From an uncultured Paraglaciecola sp. (GTDB lineage Bacteria; Pseudomonadota; Gammaproteobacteria; Enterobacterales; Alteromonadaceae), in assembly GCA_905479025.1 (NCBI GenBank), contig CAJQKX010000044.1:1-7073 (forward strand): a stretch of DNA of 7,073 bases. The letters run 5' to 3'. The notes beneath the pieces were generated by a model. The model worked only from the letters and a program-made list of their open reading frames with translations. It had not been told where the DNA came from and made no database searches. Positions within the stretch are counted from its first letter, which is position 1. Every line of letters starts with the position of its first letter. A program made the translations under genes and the position numbers. This document shows, piece after piece, positions 1 to 7,073 of the stretch.

Positions 1-492
1 GAATGGCACACTTTCGCCATTAGGTATCTTCAATACAAGTTCTTTAATAAAGGTGGCTTTGTTGTCATTCGAGATAACTTCGCAGTCCCACTTTTTGATA
101 CCAAAAATTTCTTCTTCTAGCTCAATGTCCATATTTTCTTTAATAGATACCTGACAGGATAAGCGACATCCCTGTTTAGCATCTTTTTTACTAATATGAT
201 CCACTTCAGTGGGTAAAAGCTCTCCGCCACCGGCTTTAATATCAACACGACACTGACCACAAGTACCGCCACCGCCACATGCAGAAGAAACAAATATACC
301 TGCATTCGCCAAGGCACCTAAAAGCTTGTCCCCAGGCTGAGCTGTGATTGATGCTTCAGCACCACCGTTGATGGTAATGGTGATTTCACCTTCTGGCACC
401 AATTTAGATTTTGCAAACATGATTATAAACACTAACGCTAAAACAATAGCGATGAACATGCCTACACCAAGATAAATTTCATTCGGATTCAT
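1..492 (-). CDS. nqrF: Na+-translocating NADH:quinone reductase subunit F, 5' part only
   Basis: NqrF is the NADH-oxidising subunit of Na+-NQR: it passes electrons from NADH to FAD and on to a 2Fe-2S cluster at the cytoplasmic membrane face. I translated 164 codons from the ATG at 492; the frame stays open to the left edge, so the gene is truncated by the window (family proteins are about 405-410 residues). Residues 7-27 form the single N-terminal membrane anchor. A plant-type ferredoxin domain follows (about 35-130) with the cluster cysteines Cys72, Cys78, Cys81 and Cys113, in the pattern [10 protein letters not shown] then a distant SCQ. An additional Cys109 lies next to the last ligand. 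The flavin reductase domain begins at about residue 132 and is only started. The start is supported by TGAGGA about nine bases upstream. It follows nqrE by 23 bases. The identification is very secure. Confidence 0.97.
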   Translation of the reverse strand, partial: MNPNEIYLGVGMFIAIVLALVFIIMFAKSKLVPEGEITITINGGAEASITAQPGDKLLGALANAGIFVSSACGGGGTCGQCRVDIKAGGGELLPTEVDHISKKDAKQGCRLSCQVSIKENMDIELEEEIFGIKKWDCEVISNDNKATFIKELVLKIPNGESVPF

Positions 493-515
493 TTAACTAT
501 TCCTCAAAGTGCCGT

Positions 516-1124
516 TTACAGTGCGATGCCGGTGAATGACTGGAAACCAAGTGCCATCAGTCCAGTAATCATAAATACTGAACCCAAACCTCGTATGCCT
601 TCCGGCATGTCTGCATATTTAAGTTTTTCACGTACTGCCGCGAGTAAGGTGATAGCTATCGCCCAACCTAACCCACTGCCCACACCGTAAACAATGCTTT
701 CACTGAAGTTATATTCACGTTGTATCGCGAATGCAACACCACCAAAAATGGCACAATTTACTGTGATAAGGGGTAAGAAAATCCCAAGTGCGTTATACAA
801 CGCAGGAAAAAACTTATCCAACGTCATTTCCAATATTTGGACCAATGCAGCTATTACGCCTATAAAAGTTAAAAAGCTCAAAAAGCTTAAATCTGCTTCT
901 GGGAAACCAGCCCAGCCAAGTGCGCCTGGGGCTAAAATATTCACAAATATAACTTGGTTAACAGGCACTGAAATACCCAGAACAACAATTACTGCTAAAC
1001 CCAAACCCATGGCTGTTTTCACTTTTTTAGATACTGCCAAAAAAGTGCACATACCTAAAAATAAGGATAAAGCCATGTTTTCAATGAAAACAGATTTAAC
1101 AAAAATACTAATATAATGTTCCAT
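516..1124 (-). CDS. nqrE: Na+-translocating NADH:quinone reductase subunit E
   Basis: NqrE is an integral membrane subunit of Na+-NQR that, with NqrD, forms an inverted pair of six-helix proteins holding a 2Fe-2S cluster in the membrane; electrons pass through it on the way from NqrF to NqrC. The 202-residue product opens with [11 protein letters not shown], typical of the family, and is almost entirely hydrophobic helices. The cluster ligands are visible as Cys26 (LGMCTFLA) and Cys124 (TVNCAIFGG). Glu99 (QILEM) matches the membrane acid known as Glu95 in V. cholerae and implicated in Na+ handling. From memory the V. cholerae protein is 198 residues; the four extra residues here seem to sit in the loop around 60-80. 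The start is three bases after the nqrD stop, with AAGGGA inside the end of nqrD as ribosome binding site. RnfE/RsxE is the nearest paralogue, but the operon and sequence fit NqrE. Confidence 0.98.
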   Translation of the reverse strand: MEHYISIFVKSVFIENMALSLFLGMCTFLAVSKKVKTAMGLGLAVIVVLGISVPVNQVIFVNILAPGALGWAGFPEADLSFLSFLTFIGVIAALVQILEMTLDKFFPALYNALGIFLPLITVNCAIFGGVAFAIQREYNFSESIVYGVGSGLGWAIAITLLAAVREKLKYADMPEGIRGLGSVFMITGLMALGFQSFTGIAL

Positions 1125-1127
1125 GAA

Positions 1128-1760
1128 TTATCCCTTTGGCTCGACTTGTGCTGGACGTATAGTTCGGATTACCCAGATTAGACCACCAATCAAAAAGAAT
1201 GAACTGAAAGGTAAAATCAATAAACCATTACCTTGATACCAGCCACCATTTTGAATTAAAGGTAAGATTTCAAAACCTAATAACGTACCAAAACCGAATA
1301 ATTCCTTGATAGTTCCAATGATGATTAGCACCACGGAGTAGCCTATACCGTTTCCAAGGCCATCGAGAAAAGACATCAAAGGTGGACTCTTCATAGCATA
1401 GGCTTCTGCTCGTCCCATTACGATACAGTTTGTGATAATCAAACCAACAAAGACTGAAAGTTGTTTTGATATCTCGTAAGAGTAAGCTTTGAGTATTTGG
1501 TCGACTACAATTACCAAAGAAGCAATAATCGTCATTTGAATAATAATCCGCACACTAGAAGGTATTTGTTTACGGATGAGTGAGATAAAAAAGTTAGAAA
1601 ACGCACAGACTGTGGTTAATGCCAATGACATAACCAGTGCTGTTTCTAATTTAGTCGTGATTGCCAAGGCCGAGCAAACGCCCAGCACTTGCAATGCTAT
1701 TGGGTTATTGTTCAGGACGGGTCCGAACAACACCTGTTTCATTTCTTTAATTTCAGCCAT
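1128..1760 (-). CDS. nqrD: Na+-translocating NADH:quinone reductase subunit D
   Basis: NqrD is the membrane partner of NqrE in Na+-NQR, and the two share an intramembrane 2Fe-2S cluster. The 210-residue product has six predicted hydrophobic helices and the family hallmarks [17 protein letters not shown] near the N-terminus and [15 protein letters not shown] in the middle. The cluster ligands are Cys29 and Cys112, at the same positions as in V. cholerae. Cys52 is extra and probably not a ligand. Asp87 (IVVDQILK) is a conserved acid in a membrane segment, of the kind linked to Na+ uptake in this enzyme. The length equals the family norm. The ATG at 1760 has AAGGGA eight bases upstream, and the gene begins 12 bases after the nqrC stop. 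The next gene, nqrE, starts three bases after its stop, which suggests translational coupling. Confidence 0.98.
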   Translation of the reverse strand: MAEIKEMKQVLFGPVLNNNPIALQVLGVCSALAITTKLETALVMSLALTTVCAFSNFFISLIRKQIPSSVRIIIQMTIIASLVIVVDQILKAYSYEISKQLSVFVGLIITNCIVMGRAEAYAMKSPPLMSFLDGLGNGIGYSVVLIIIGTIKELFGFGTLLGFEILPLIQNGGWYQGNGLLILPFSSFFLIGGLIWVIRTIRPAQVEPKG

Positions 1761-1772
1761 TGTGTCGATCCC

Positions 1773-2531
1773 TTACGATTTCCAAGTTTGGTTTTTAAGA
1801 TATGGCCCGAAGCCATTCTCGCCTGCCCAATAAGTTAATGTGTTTTGCACACCGTTACTGGTAAGCGTGGCGCCTGAAAGAGCATCAACCGCATACTGGT
1901 CGTTTGAGTTGTCACCTTTATTAACTTCAATAGCTACTTTTCCATCGTCAAACAATTTTTTACCGTCCCACTTGGCTTTCCAGCTAGGGTTTTGTATTTC
2001 ACCGCCCAAACCTGGCGTTTCCTTGTGTTGATAGTAGATCAGTTCGCGTACGGTGTTTCCATCAGCATCAATCGCTAAAAGTCCATACATCAAGTCCCAC
2101 AAGCCGCTACCATGAACCGGTAGTACTAAACGAGTGACTTCACCTGCATCATTTCTTACTAAATAAATATTAGCAATGCTGGCTCGCTGTTTAAATCCTA
2201 CATTACTGTTAGTGACTTCAACTGAGAACTGAGGGTTTTTAGCGGCTTTATACATGTCGTAGCCATCTTTTGGCTTATCCACATACTCGCCTGTATCAAG
2301 GTTAATGAAGCGTTCTTCAATGTATTTTTCAAACGTTCCAGAAATATCACCTGCAGCAAAATCAATTAAACCCGCTGCTTCTACAATATTAGATTGTTTG
2401 TCTATTGCTGCGTTGGCTTCTTGCAGCGAACGCAAACCCACTGAAGCAGTGGACACAATAATTGAGCAAACTAAACATACAGCAACAACAACACCTACGG
2501 TTTTACCTAACGTTTCTTTTTTAGCCGACAC
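1773..2531 (-). CDS. nqrC: Na+-translocating NADH:quinone reductase subunit C, FMN-binding
   Basis: NqrC carries a covalently bound FMN on the periplasmic side and takes electrons from the NqrD/NqrE cluster. The GTG at 2531 gives 252 residues. Residues 11-33 form an N-terminal membrane anchor and the rest is the soluble FMN-binding domain. The flavinylation motif is Asp216-x-x-Ser219-Gly-Ala-Thr222 (DALSGATLT); Thr222 is the expected phosphoester attachment site for FMN, added by ApbE in known systems. The conserved ETPGLGGE lies at 171-178. I chose GTG over the TTG at 2537 because GGAGG at 2539-2543 is seven bases from GTG but only one from TTG. The gene overlaps the end of nqrB by 11 bases in another frame, so it is probably translationally coupled to it. 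V. cholerae NqrC is 257 residues by recall. The identity is secure; only the exact start is open. Confidence 0.96.
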   Translation of the reverse strand: MSAKKETLGKTVGVVVAVCLVCSIIVSTASVGLRSLQEANAAIDKQSNIVEAAGLIDFAAGDISGTFEKYIEERFINLDTGEYVDKPKDGYDMYKAAKNPQFSVEVTNSNVGFKQRASIANIYLVRNDAGEVTRLVLPVHGSGLWDLMYGLLAIDADGNTVRELIYYQHKETPGLGGEIQNPSWKAKWDGKKLFDDGKVAIEVNKGDNSNDQYAVDALSGATLTSNGVQNTLTYWAGENGFGPYLKNQTWKS

Positions 2532-3741
2532 GTGCAATCCTCCGCTTTATATTGCCTTGAACAACAAAATAATCGAATAAAGGTGCCCACAAGTTCGCGA
2601 ACAATATTGCTAACATAATACCCTCTGGAAAAGCTGGATTCAGAACGCGGATCATTACCGTCATACAACCAATCAAAATACCGTAAGCCCATTTACCTTG
2701 GTTAGTAAATGCTGCTGACACAGGATCGGTTGCCATAAAGAACATACCAAAGGCCATGCCTCCAATTACCATATGCCAATACCAAGGCATCGCAAACATC
2801 GGATTTGTTGCACTTCCTATAAGGTTTAATAAACTTGAAAATAACAACACGCCCAAAGCCACACCTAACACAATTCGCCATGAGGCTATTCGCATGTAGA
2901 TAATAAACAGCCCGCCAATTAAAATTGCCAACGCAGACACTTCGCCCATAGAGCCTGGAATATTTCCTAAGAATGCATTAAACCAATCAGCATTAAGACT
3001 CCAGTCAGTCACTGAGCCATTAGCTGCTTGACTTAGCCATGTTGCGCCTGAGTACCCATCTGCAGCTGTCCAAATAGCATCACCTGAAATCTGTGCAGGG
3101 TAAGCAAAATACAGAAAAGCACGTCCAGATAATGCCGGGTTAAGGAAGTTACGTCCTGTTCCTCCAAATATTTCCTTGGCTATAACGATACCGAAGGTAA
3201 TACCTAAGGCCGCCTGCCATAGGGGAATTGTGGCAGGAAGAGTAAGCGAGAATAAAACTGATGTAACAAAAAATCCTTCGTTGATTTCATGTTTTCTCAC
3301 AGATGCAAAGAGCACTTCCCAGAATCCACCAACGACAAATACAGTGGCGTAAACGGGCACAAAGAAACAAGCCCCATATAACAGCAAGCCAATCCAACCA
3401 GTACTGGCATCGAGTTGACCACCAAGTATTTCATATAGACCTGCTTGCCAAAACGCTGTAGCTGTGTCAGCCCACAATGCGCCTTCTGTAACGATGGCAA
3501 TCTGTGCTTGTTGACCAATATTAAACATGCCATAAAACATGGCTGGGAATGTTGCCATCCACACAAAAATCATAATACGTTTTAAATCAATACTGTCTTT
3601 TACATGGGTAGTCGATTTGGTTACCGTACCCGGTGTATAGAAAATGGTCGCTGCCGCTTCATATAAGGCATACCATTTTTCATATTTTCCACCCGCTTCA
3701 AAATCAGGTTCAATTTTCTCTAAAAATACTTTTAAGCCCAT
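2521..3741 (-). CDS. nqrB: Na+-translocating NADH:quinone reductase subunit B
   Basis: NqrB is the large membrane subunit of Na+-NQR. It carries a covalent FMN and non-covalent riboflavin, reduces quinone and contains the Na+ path. The 406-residue product has about ten hydrophobic helices after a cytoplasmic N-terminal stretch of some 55 residues. The FMN attachment motif is Asp228-Gly-Tyr-Ser231-Gly-Ala-Thr234, with Thr234 matching Thr236 of V. cholerae. The conserved [15 protein letters not shown] is at 196-210. Gly138-Gly139 and Glu142 (VVGGFWEV) match the V. cholerae Gly140/Gly141/Glu144 region tied to quinone-site inhibitors such as korormicin and to Na+ uptake, and no resistance-type change is seen there. 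Asp390 near the C-terminus probably matches Asp397. The ATG at 3741 lies two bases after the nqrA stop, with GAGGG as ribosome binding site. RnfD is the paralogue, but the length and N-terminus fit NqrB. Confidence 0.98.
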   Translation of the reverse strand: MGLKVFLEKIEPDFEAGGKYEKWYALYEAAATIFYTPGTVTKSTTHVKDSIDLKRIMIFVWMATFPAMFYGMFNIGQQAQIAIVTEGALWADTATAFWQAGLYEILGGQLDASTGWIGLLLYGACFFVPVYATVFVVGGFWEVLFASVRKHEINEGFFVTSVLFSLTLPATIPLWQAALGITFGIVIAKEIFGGTGRNFLNPALSGRAFLYFAYPAQISGDAIWTAADGYSGATWLSQAANGSVTDWSLNADWFNAFLGNIPGSMGEVSALAILIGGLFIIYMRIASWRIVLGVALGVLLFSSLLNLIGSATNPMFAMPWYWHMVIGGMAFGMFFMATDPVSAAFTNQGKWAYGILIGCMTVMIRVLNPAFPEGIMLAILFANLWAPLFDYFVVQGNIKRRIARVG

Positions 3742-3743
3742 TA

Positions 3744-5084
3744 TTAACCCTCTTTCTCAATCTGCTCTAAACAATCACGCAGGATCGGCCCATAGTTATA
3801 TTTGCCAGGGCAGACATAAGTACATAATGCCAAATCTTCTTCGTCTAGCTCTAAGCACCCCAAGCTTTGTGCCCCGTCTGTATCGCCAGAAATCATGTCT
3901 CTTAGTAATAAAGTAGGCAAAATATCTAAAGGCATAATACGTTCATAGTTACCGATTGGTACCATGGAACGATCAGACCCATTTGTTGTTGTGGTCATAC
4001 CAAATAATTTCTTAGGACTGAAATGACCAAAGTAAGCGCGGGTGACTGAATGTTGATTGACACCTGGTTTTATCCAACCAAATAATTCTTTTTCACGGCC
4101 TTCACGTAAAATAGACACTTGATTATGGAATCTGCCAAGATAACCGTGCACACCATGAGCGTGATTACCCAGTAATACAGATCCAGACAAAATTCGAATA
4201 TCGCCTGCATTCGTTTCATCATCAGTAAGCTCAGTAATATCAGCACCCAATAATGTGCGCACTAAACGTGGACTTTTGGCTTCTGGGCCCCCTAGGGACA
4301 CTACTTTTCGGTTGTCTAACTCACCTGTTATGAACAAACTTCCAATCGCTAATACGTCTTGGTAGCCTATATGCCAGACTTTTTTTCTTTGACCCACCGC
4401 ATCTAAGTGATGAATGTGAGTACCCACCAGGCCTGCAGGGTGGACACCAGAAAATTCATTCACTTCAACAGTGGCATCGCCAGTATCTATGTCAGCGCCT
4501 GGTGCTTTGTTTACAAAGACCTTACCATCGGTTAAGCGGCTAATAACCTGCAAACCGTTAGCAAAGTCTTCGCTTCGCTGGGCAATGATTATCTGAGGAT
4601 CGGCAGCCAAAGGATTGGTGTCCATCACACTAACGAAAATCGAGTTAGGTTTTGAATCAAGTGCTGGTGACTTACTATAAGGACGGGTCCTAAAAGCTGT
4701 CCACATGCCAGAATTCACTAAGTTTTCTTGTACCTTAACCGCATCCAATGATGCTAGTTCGGTATTGCTATATTTAGCAAATACTTCACTTCCATCACCT
4801 TCAAGCTGAATCACCACAGATTGCAAAACACGTTTTGCACCACGGTTAATTTCAACAACATTACCGGCAGCTGGAGCGGTGAATTTGACGCCAGGATTCT
4901 TTTTATCTTCAAAAAGAATCTGGCCCTTTTTCACTTTATCCCCTTCTTGGACATGCATTGTTGGACGCATGCCAATATATTCTTCACCCAAAATAGCCAC
5001 TCTGGTGACAGAGTTTCCATTTTGGATACTTTGTTGTGGGGCTCCCTGAATAGGAAGGTCTAACCCTTTGTTAATTTTTATCAT
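3744..5084 (-). CDS. nqrA: Na+-translocating NADH:quinone reductase subunit A
   Basis: NqrA is the peripheral cytoplasmic subunit of Na+-NQR, required for the complex and linked to quinone binding in biochemical work. From the ATG at 5084 it has 446 residues, the same length I recall for V. cholerae NqrA, and begins [14 protein letters not shown]. Recognisable blocks are [13 protein letters not shown] with the following lipoyl/RnfC-like barrel region (about 30-90), WTAFRTRP at 128-135, [10 protein letters not shown] at 154-163 and the C-terminal [14 protein letters not shown]. The two cysteines in that last block (421 and 425) recall the RnfC relative, but NqrA is not known to carry an iron-sulfur cluster. 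An in-frame GTG at 5096 would add MLLR; I reject it because it lacks a suitable ribosome binding site and because family members start at the chosen methionine. The ATG itself has only a weak upstream GAG. It is the first gene of the operon. Confidence 0.97.
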   Translation of the reverse strand: MIKINKGLDLPIQGAPQQSIQNGNSVTRVAILGEEYIGMRPTMHVQEGDKVKKGQILFEDKKNPGVKFTAPAAGNVVEINRGAKRVLQSVVIQLEGDGSEVFAKYSNTELASLDAVKVQENLVNSGMWTAFRTRPYSKSPALDSKPNSIFVSVMDTNPLAADPQIIIAQRSEDFANGLQVISRLTDGKVFVNKAPGADIDTGDATVEVNEFSGVHPAGLVGTHIHHLDAVGQRKKVWHIGYQDVLAIGSLFITGELDNRKVVSLGGPEAKSPRLVRTLLGADITELTDDETNAGDIRILSGSVLLGNHAHGVHGYLGRFHNQVSILREGREKELFGWIKPGVNQHSVTRAYFGHFSPKKLFGMTTTTNGSDRSMVPIGNYERIMPLDILPTLLLRDMISGDTDGAQSLGCLELDEEDLALCTYVCPGKYNYGPILRDCLEQIEKEG

Positions 5085-5198
5085 ACGCAATAGCACTACT
5101 CTAATTAATACACAGCACCATTAGACTCTCTTTTACAGCTGTCGTTATAACCGTAAATAAAAACCTAGTGGTGGTAAGTATCGTCAATTAATGATTTT

Positions 5199-5226
5199 TT
5201 AATAAGCTACAAGTAAATTTTTGCAA
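5199..5226 (-). promoter_or_regulatory. Candidate promoter of the nqr operon
   Basis: On the minus strand TTGCAA (5226-5221) is followed after 16 bases by TATTAA (5204-5199). Each hexamer matches the sigma-70 consensus at four of six positions, so this is a weak guess. It would place the transcript start about 110 bases before the nqrA ATG. Other partial matches exist in this AT-rich region, for example a TTGACG at about 5187 without a good -10 partner. Confidence 0.22.
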
Positions 5227-5240
5227 CTAGGTAGAATTGT

Positions 5241-5272
5241 CTAAACTCCCTTTAAATTTATGCGTTTAGGGA
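5241..5272. repeat. Two overlapping, mutually exclusive inverted repeats in the nqr leader
   Basis: CTAAAC at 5241-5246 is the exact reverse complement of GTTTAG at 5264-5269. Interleaved with it, TCCCT at 5247-5251 is the exact reverse complement of AGGGA at 5268-5272. The right-hand arms overlap at 5268-5269, so the two stems cannot form together. No T-run follows on the minus strand, so this is not an ordinary terminator. It may be chance, a protein-binding site, or an RNA switch if the transcript starts upstream. Confidence 0.45.
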
Positions 5273-5435
5273 AAATTTCAGACATGTTTTTAAGTTCACC
5301 CACGCTCAGCAGAGAATTTTAGCATTATCCTGTGTAATTCTTCCACGCAATTTGCTGTTTAAACTCATTTATTTTATGGTTTTTACTCGTTTGGTGTTGA
5401 TTTGGTTCTTTCAGGGGTAACTAAATTACGAAAGT

Positions 5436-5459
5436 AAAAAAACCGCCACGCAGCGGTTT
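5436..5459 (-). terminator. Rho-independent terminator of fabV
   Basis: Read on the minus strand, AAACCGC (5459-5453) and GCGGTTT (5446-5440) form a perfect seven-base-pair stem around a six-base loop, and the stem runs into seven consecutive T (5442-5436). It begins 34 bases after the fabV stop and therefore ends that transcript and insulates nqr from fabV read-through. On the plus strand the following sequence is only a broken T-rich run, and no plus-strand gene leads into it. Confidence 0.88.
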
Positions 5460-5493
5460 GTATTTTAAATAAATTTTGACCTACCCCTATCTT

Positions 5494-6672
5494 CTACCAA
5501 TCGACTAAGGATTCAACGTCAGCATCATAATCAACATCAGTTAAGTCAAAACCAAACAATTTCAAAAACTCATGGTGATAACCTGCATAATCACTTAATT
5601 CGTGAAAATTTTCTTGGGTGACTTGATCCCATAACGTTTTGATTTTTGCCTGTGTTGCATCGTTGGTTTCTTTGTTATTCATATATAAGCGACCCAACTC
5701 ATCCACCTCTGGCGTAGCATGGGTCAATTTATCAGTAAATAAGGCGTAAATTTGTTCGATACAACCTTGGTGTGTACCTTCTTCTTTCATCACTTTATAG
5801 ATTAATGAAATATACAAGGGCATAACTGGGATAGCTGAACTTGCTTGCGTGACTAGGGCTTTTAGAGATGACACATATGCCTGCACATTTTTACTCGCTT
5901 GGGTTTTCACAATGGCAGCAGCAGCGCGATCTAAATCTTCTTTGGCTTTACCAATAGTTGCCTGTCCATAAATTGGCCAAGTCAGTTCTTTCCCAACGTA
6001 GGTATAAGCTGTGGTTTTGCAATTGTCTGCTAATAAGTCTGCTTCGCCTAACGCATCCAACCACAATTCCCAGTCTTCACCACCCATAACTTTAATGGTT
6101 TGCTGAATTTCATCTTCGTTGGCTGGCTCTAGCGCAATCTCATGAATGACATTTTTATCAGTATCATAAGTTTTAGTTCTGTATGCTTGACCTACAGGTT
6201 TTAAGGTCGACTTGTATACTTCACCTGTTTTAGGATCCGTTCTTCTTGGCGATGCTAGGCTGTAGATGACCAAGTCTACTTTACCCATATCCGCTTTCAA
6301 AGTATCGATAACTTGCTGTTTTAGCTCATTTGAAAAAGCATCACCGTTTAAGGTTTTTGCATATAGCCCAGCTGCAGCTGCCTTCGCATGAAATCCCGCT
6401 GTGTTATACCAGCCTGCGGTGCCTGTTTTACGTTCTGTTGGGGGTTTTTCAAAACACACCCCCAAGGTATTAGCACCTCCAGCAAATGCAGCAGTGATCC
6501 TTGAAGCCATTCCATAACCAGTAGAACTCCCAATCACCAACACATTTTTAGGCGCATTGTGCAACGTTCCCTGAGCTTTGACATAATCAATTTGTTGTTG
6601 AACATTAGTCGCACATCCAACTGGATGCGCATTAGTACAGATAAAGCCACGGATCTTAGGCTTAACAATCAT
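5494..6672 (-). CDS. fabV: Enoyl-[acyl-carrier-protein] reductase, FabV type (NADH)
   Basis: FabV reduces the trans-2 double bond of enoyl-ACP with NADH, the last step of each fatty acid elongation cycle in the cytoplasm. The 392-residue product starts MIVKPKIRGFICTNAHPVGC, the family signature. The nucleotide-binding glycine motif GSSTGYG is at 48-54, with Glu75 after the second strand, fitting NADH rather than NADPH use. The FabV-type catalytic pair is Tyr235-x8-Lys244 (PIYGQATIGKAK), with Tyr225 also conserved. VTQASSAIP near 274-282 belongs to the substrate-binding helix. The length is near the usual 395-402. FabV enzymes are generally insensitive to triclosan (family knowledge). The homologous trans-2-enoyl-CoA reductases (TER) are the main alternative, but in a gammaproteobacterium FabV is much more likely. 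The ATG has AGGA seven bases upstream. The gene appears monocistronic, with its own terminator. Confidence 0.96.
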   Translation of the reverse strand: MIVKPKIRGFICTNAHPVGCATNVQQQIDYVKAQGTLHNAPKNVLVIGSSTGYGMASRITAAFAGGANTLGVCFEKPPTERKTGTAGWYNTAGFHAKAAAAGLYAKTLNGDAFSNELKQQVIDTLKADMGKVDLVIYSLASPRRTDPKTGEVYKSTLKPVGQAYRTKTYDTDKNVIHEIALEPANEDEIQQTIKVMGGEDWELWLDALGEADLLADNCKTTAYTYVGKELTWPIYGQATIGKAKEDLDRAAAAIVKTQASKNVQAYVSSLKALVTQASSAIPVMPLYISLIYKVMKEEGTHQGCIEQIYALFTDKLTHATPEVDELGRLYMNNKETNDATQAKIKTLWDQVTQENFHELSDYAGYHHEFLKLFGFDLTDVDYDADVESLVDW

Positions 6673-6679
6673 ATAAAGT

Positions 6680-6683
6680 TCCT
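6680..6683 (-). promoter_or_regulatory. Ribosome binding site of fabV
   Basis: AGGA on the minus strand, within TAGGAAC, lies seven bases before the fabV ATG. This is normal spacing and supports the start at 6672. Confidence 0.7.
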
Positions 6684-6701
6684 ACTTATAAATTTTTGTG
6701 C

Positions 6702-6707
6702 ATTGTA
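6702..6707 (-). promoter_or_regulatory. Candidate -10 element for fabV
   Basis: TACAAT on the minus strand matches the sigma-70 -10 consensus at five of six positions and would give a 5' leader of about 23 bases with the ribosome binding site inside it. No good -35 hexamer is found 16-18 bases upstream, so the call is tentative and might rely on an activator. Confidence 0.3.
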
Positions 6708-6785
6708 ATGCTAGTTAACGCTTAAACACATCTGAACAGCTAATAAAGATGCAATGGTGTAACGTTGTTTATTATTTAACACTCA

Positions 6786-6808
6786 CCTAAGGTTATGTAT
6801 TACCTAGG
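6786..6808. repeat. Imperfect palindrome upstream of fabV
   Basis: CCTAAGGT (6786-6793) pairs with ACCTAGG (6802-6808) apart from one bulged A, around an eight-base spacer. It sits about 115-135 bases before the fabV start with no T-run on either side, so a terminator role is unlikely. A regulator-binding site or chance are both possible. Confidence 0.35.
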
Positions 6809-6895
6809 GAATTAATCGAAACAAAGTCAGTAATATATTGATGAAAAATTGACTGAGGTGCAGACGCCTTACAAAGCGATAAAAGGCAGATACAA

Positions 6896-6922
6896 GACTG
6901 TCAATATTAGTCTAATAGAGTC
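6896..6922. repeat. Palindrome just after the TRAP-like gene
   Basis: TATTAG, one base, CTAATA (6905-6917) is a perfect 13-base interrupted palindrome. It is flanked by GACT (6896-6899) and AGTC (6919-6922), which extend the symmetry after small internal mismatches. It lies 26-50 bases beyond the stop of the gene at the right edge. It might act as a weak hairpin at the end of that transcript, but no T-run follows. Confidence 0.35.
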
Positions 6923-6948
6923 AACTTTTTACATTCTGTATTTCTCAA

Positions 6949-7073
6949 TTAGTTGTTATTGCCAGCACGATTTTTATAATATTCAAACTCTGATATTTGG
7001 TGGTATTTCATCACCTTGATTTGAAAATCTGAATAAGAGTCATATACTTTTTTGAACAATGGGTCGGCATCTG
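6949..7073 (-). CDS. Probable TRAP transporter solute-binding subunit (DctP-like), 3' end only
   Basis: The minus strand carries an open frame from the right edge to a TAA at 6951-6949, giving 40 residues that start DADPLFKKVYDSYSDF and end in KNRAGNNN. The pattern 'ADP-hydrophobic-F-KKVYDS' followed by an aromatic-rich stretch and 'H-x-I-S-E-x-x-YY' with a final basic residue is typical of the C-terminal helices of periplasmic binding proteins of TRAP carboxylate transporters. These deliver substrates such as organic acids to a DctQM membrane pair. Only this tail is visible, so substrate and subfamily cannot be told, and no DctQ or DctM gene is in the window. As the last gene before a 276-base gap it ends its transcript, or lies upstream of fabV without coupling. 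Confidence 0.6.
   Translation of the reverse strand, partial: DADPLFKKVYDSYSDFQIKVMKYHQISEFEYYKNRAGNNN

Larger units (their letters stand above)
5085..5435 (-). other. Non-coding leader upstream of the nqr operon
   Basis: About 350 bases separate the nqrA start from the fabV terminator. The stretch is AT-rich and contains no frame of convincing length on either strand. In related gammaproteobacteria such as Vibrio a bolA-family gene sits before nqrA (recalled knowledge); I see no trace of its C-terminal sequence here. The region must hold the nqr promoter because a strong terminator lies at its right end. It contains overlapping inverted repeats (5241-5272), a weak sigma-70-like promoter candidate (5199-5226) and a short ATG frame just before nqrA (5101-5121). 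I did not recognise any known riboswitch or regulator site. Confidence 0.75.

Noticed and set aside
694..1116. A 140-codon open frame on the plus strand
   Set aside because: It lies wholly antisense within nqrE, reads as a Lys/Thr/Pro-rich sequence without any family pattern, and nqrE is unmistakable in its own frame.
3297..3566. An 89-codon minus-strand frame inside nqrB in another frame
   Set aside because: It is a shadow of nqrB; its Cys-, Leu- and His-rich translation has no family pattern and the nqrB frame is continuous across it.
5085..5096. GTG start for nqrA adding four residues (MLLR)
   Set aside because: Family members start at the downstream methionine (MI-I-KGLDLP), which gives exactly the usual 446 residues, and the GTG has no suitably spaced ribosome binding site.
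5241..5303. A 20-codon GTG frame in the nqr leader that looks protein-like (VGELKNMSEIF...)
   Set aside because: A stop lies a few codons upstream in the same frame, there is no ribosome binding site, and I could not link it to BolA or any other gene remnant.
5306..5368. A 20-codon ATG frame (MSLNSKLRGR...) on the minus strand in the nqr leader
   Set aside because: There is no ribosome binding site, it is very short, and the surrounding AT-rich DNA yields such frames by chance.
6757..6782. GTGTAA and TTAACAC as an inverted repeat
   Set aside because: The arms pair only with a bulge over six bases across a 13-base spacer in AT-rich sequence; too weak to list as a feature.
1..7073. Signs of mobile elements, CRISPR arrays, tRNA or rRNA genes, or defence systems
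   Set aside because: No transposase-like frames, regularly spaced repeats, tRNA-like folds or foreign-looking genes were seen; the coding content is fully explained by core metabolic genes.

Overview
The window is an ordinary housekeeping stretch of a moderately AT-rich marine gammaproteobacterium. Protein-level resemblance to the Vibrio cholerae Nqr subunits and FabV, the Na+-translocating respiratory enzyme and the base composition all fit an Alteromonadales-type genome (Alteromonas/Glaciecola/Paraglaciecola-like). This taxonomic guess is an inference from recalled sequences, not a search result. Every supported gene lies on the minus strand, so transcription runs from right to left.

Layout from right to left (transcription order). 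(1) 6949-7073: the last 40 codons of a gene that enters from the right edge, most likely the periplasmic solute-binding subunit of a TRAP transporter. (2) 6673-6948: a non-coding gap with two imperfect palindromes and the probable fabV promoter and ribosome binding site. (3) 5494-6672: fabV, an NADH-dependent enoyl-ACP reductase that completes each round of fatty acid elongation, followed by a clear Rho-independent terminator at 5436-5459. (4) 5085-5435: a non-coding leader of about 350 bases upstream of the nqr operon, with overlapping inverted repeats, a weak promoter candidate and a possible six-codon upstream frame. (5) 1-5084: nqrA, nqrB, nqrC, nqrD, nqrE and the 5' part of nqrF. The genes are packed with gaps of 2 to 23 bases or a short overlap, as expected for one transcript.

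Together nqrABCDEF encode the Na+-translocating NADH:quinone oxidoreductase (Na+-NQR). NqrF takes electrons from NADH through FAD and a 2Fe-2S cluster. NqrD and NqrE hold an intramembrane 2Fe-2S cluster. NqrC and NqrB carry covalently bound FMN, NqrB also holds riboflavin, and quinone is reduced while Na+ is exported. All cofactor-binding residues that can be checked in the visible parts are present, so the complex looks functional. NqrF is cut by the left edge at residue 164, before its flavin and NADH domain is complete.

I looked for an undescribed system and found none. The leftover interest is in non-coding structure (nqr leader repeats, palindromes before fabV), in start-codon choice for nqrC and nqrA, and in the neighbourhood of fabV and nqr.
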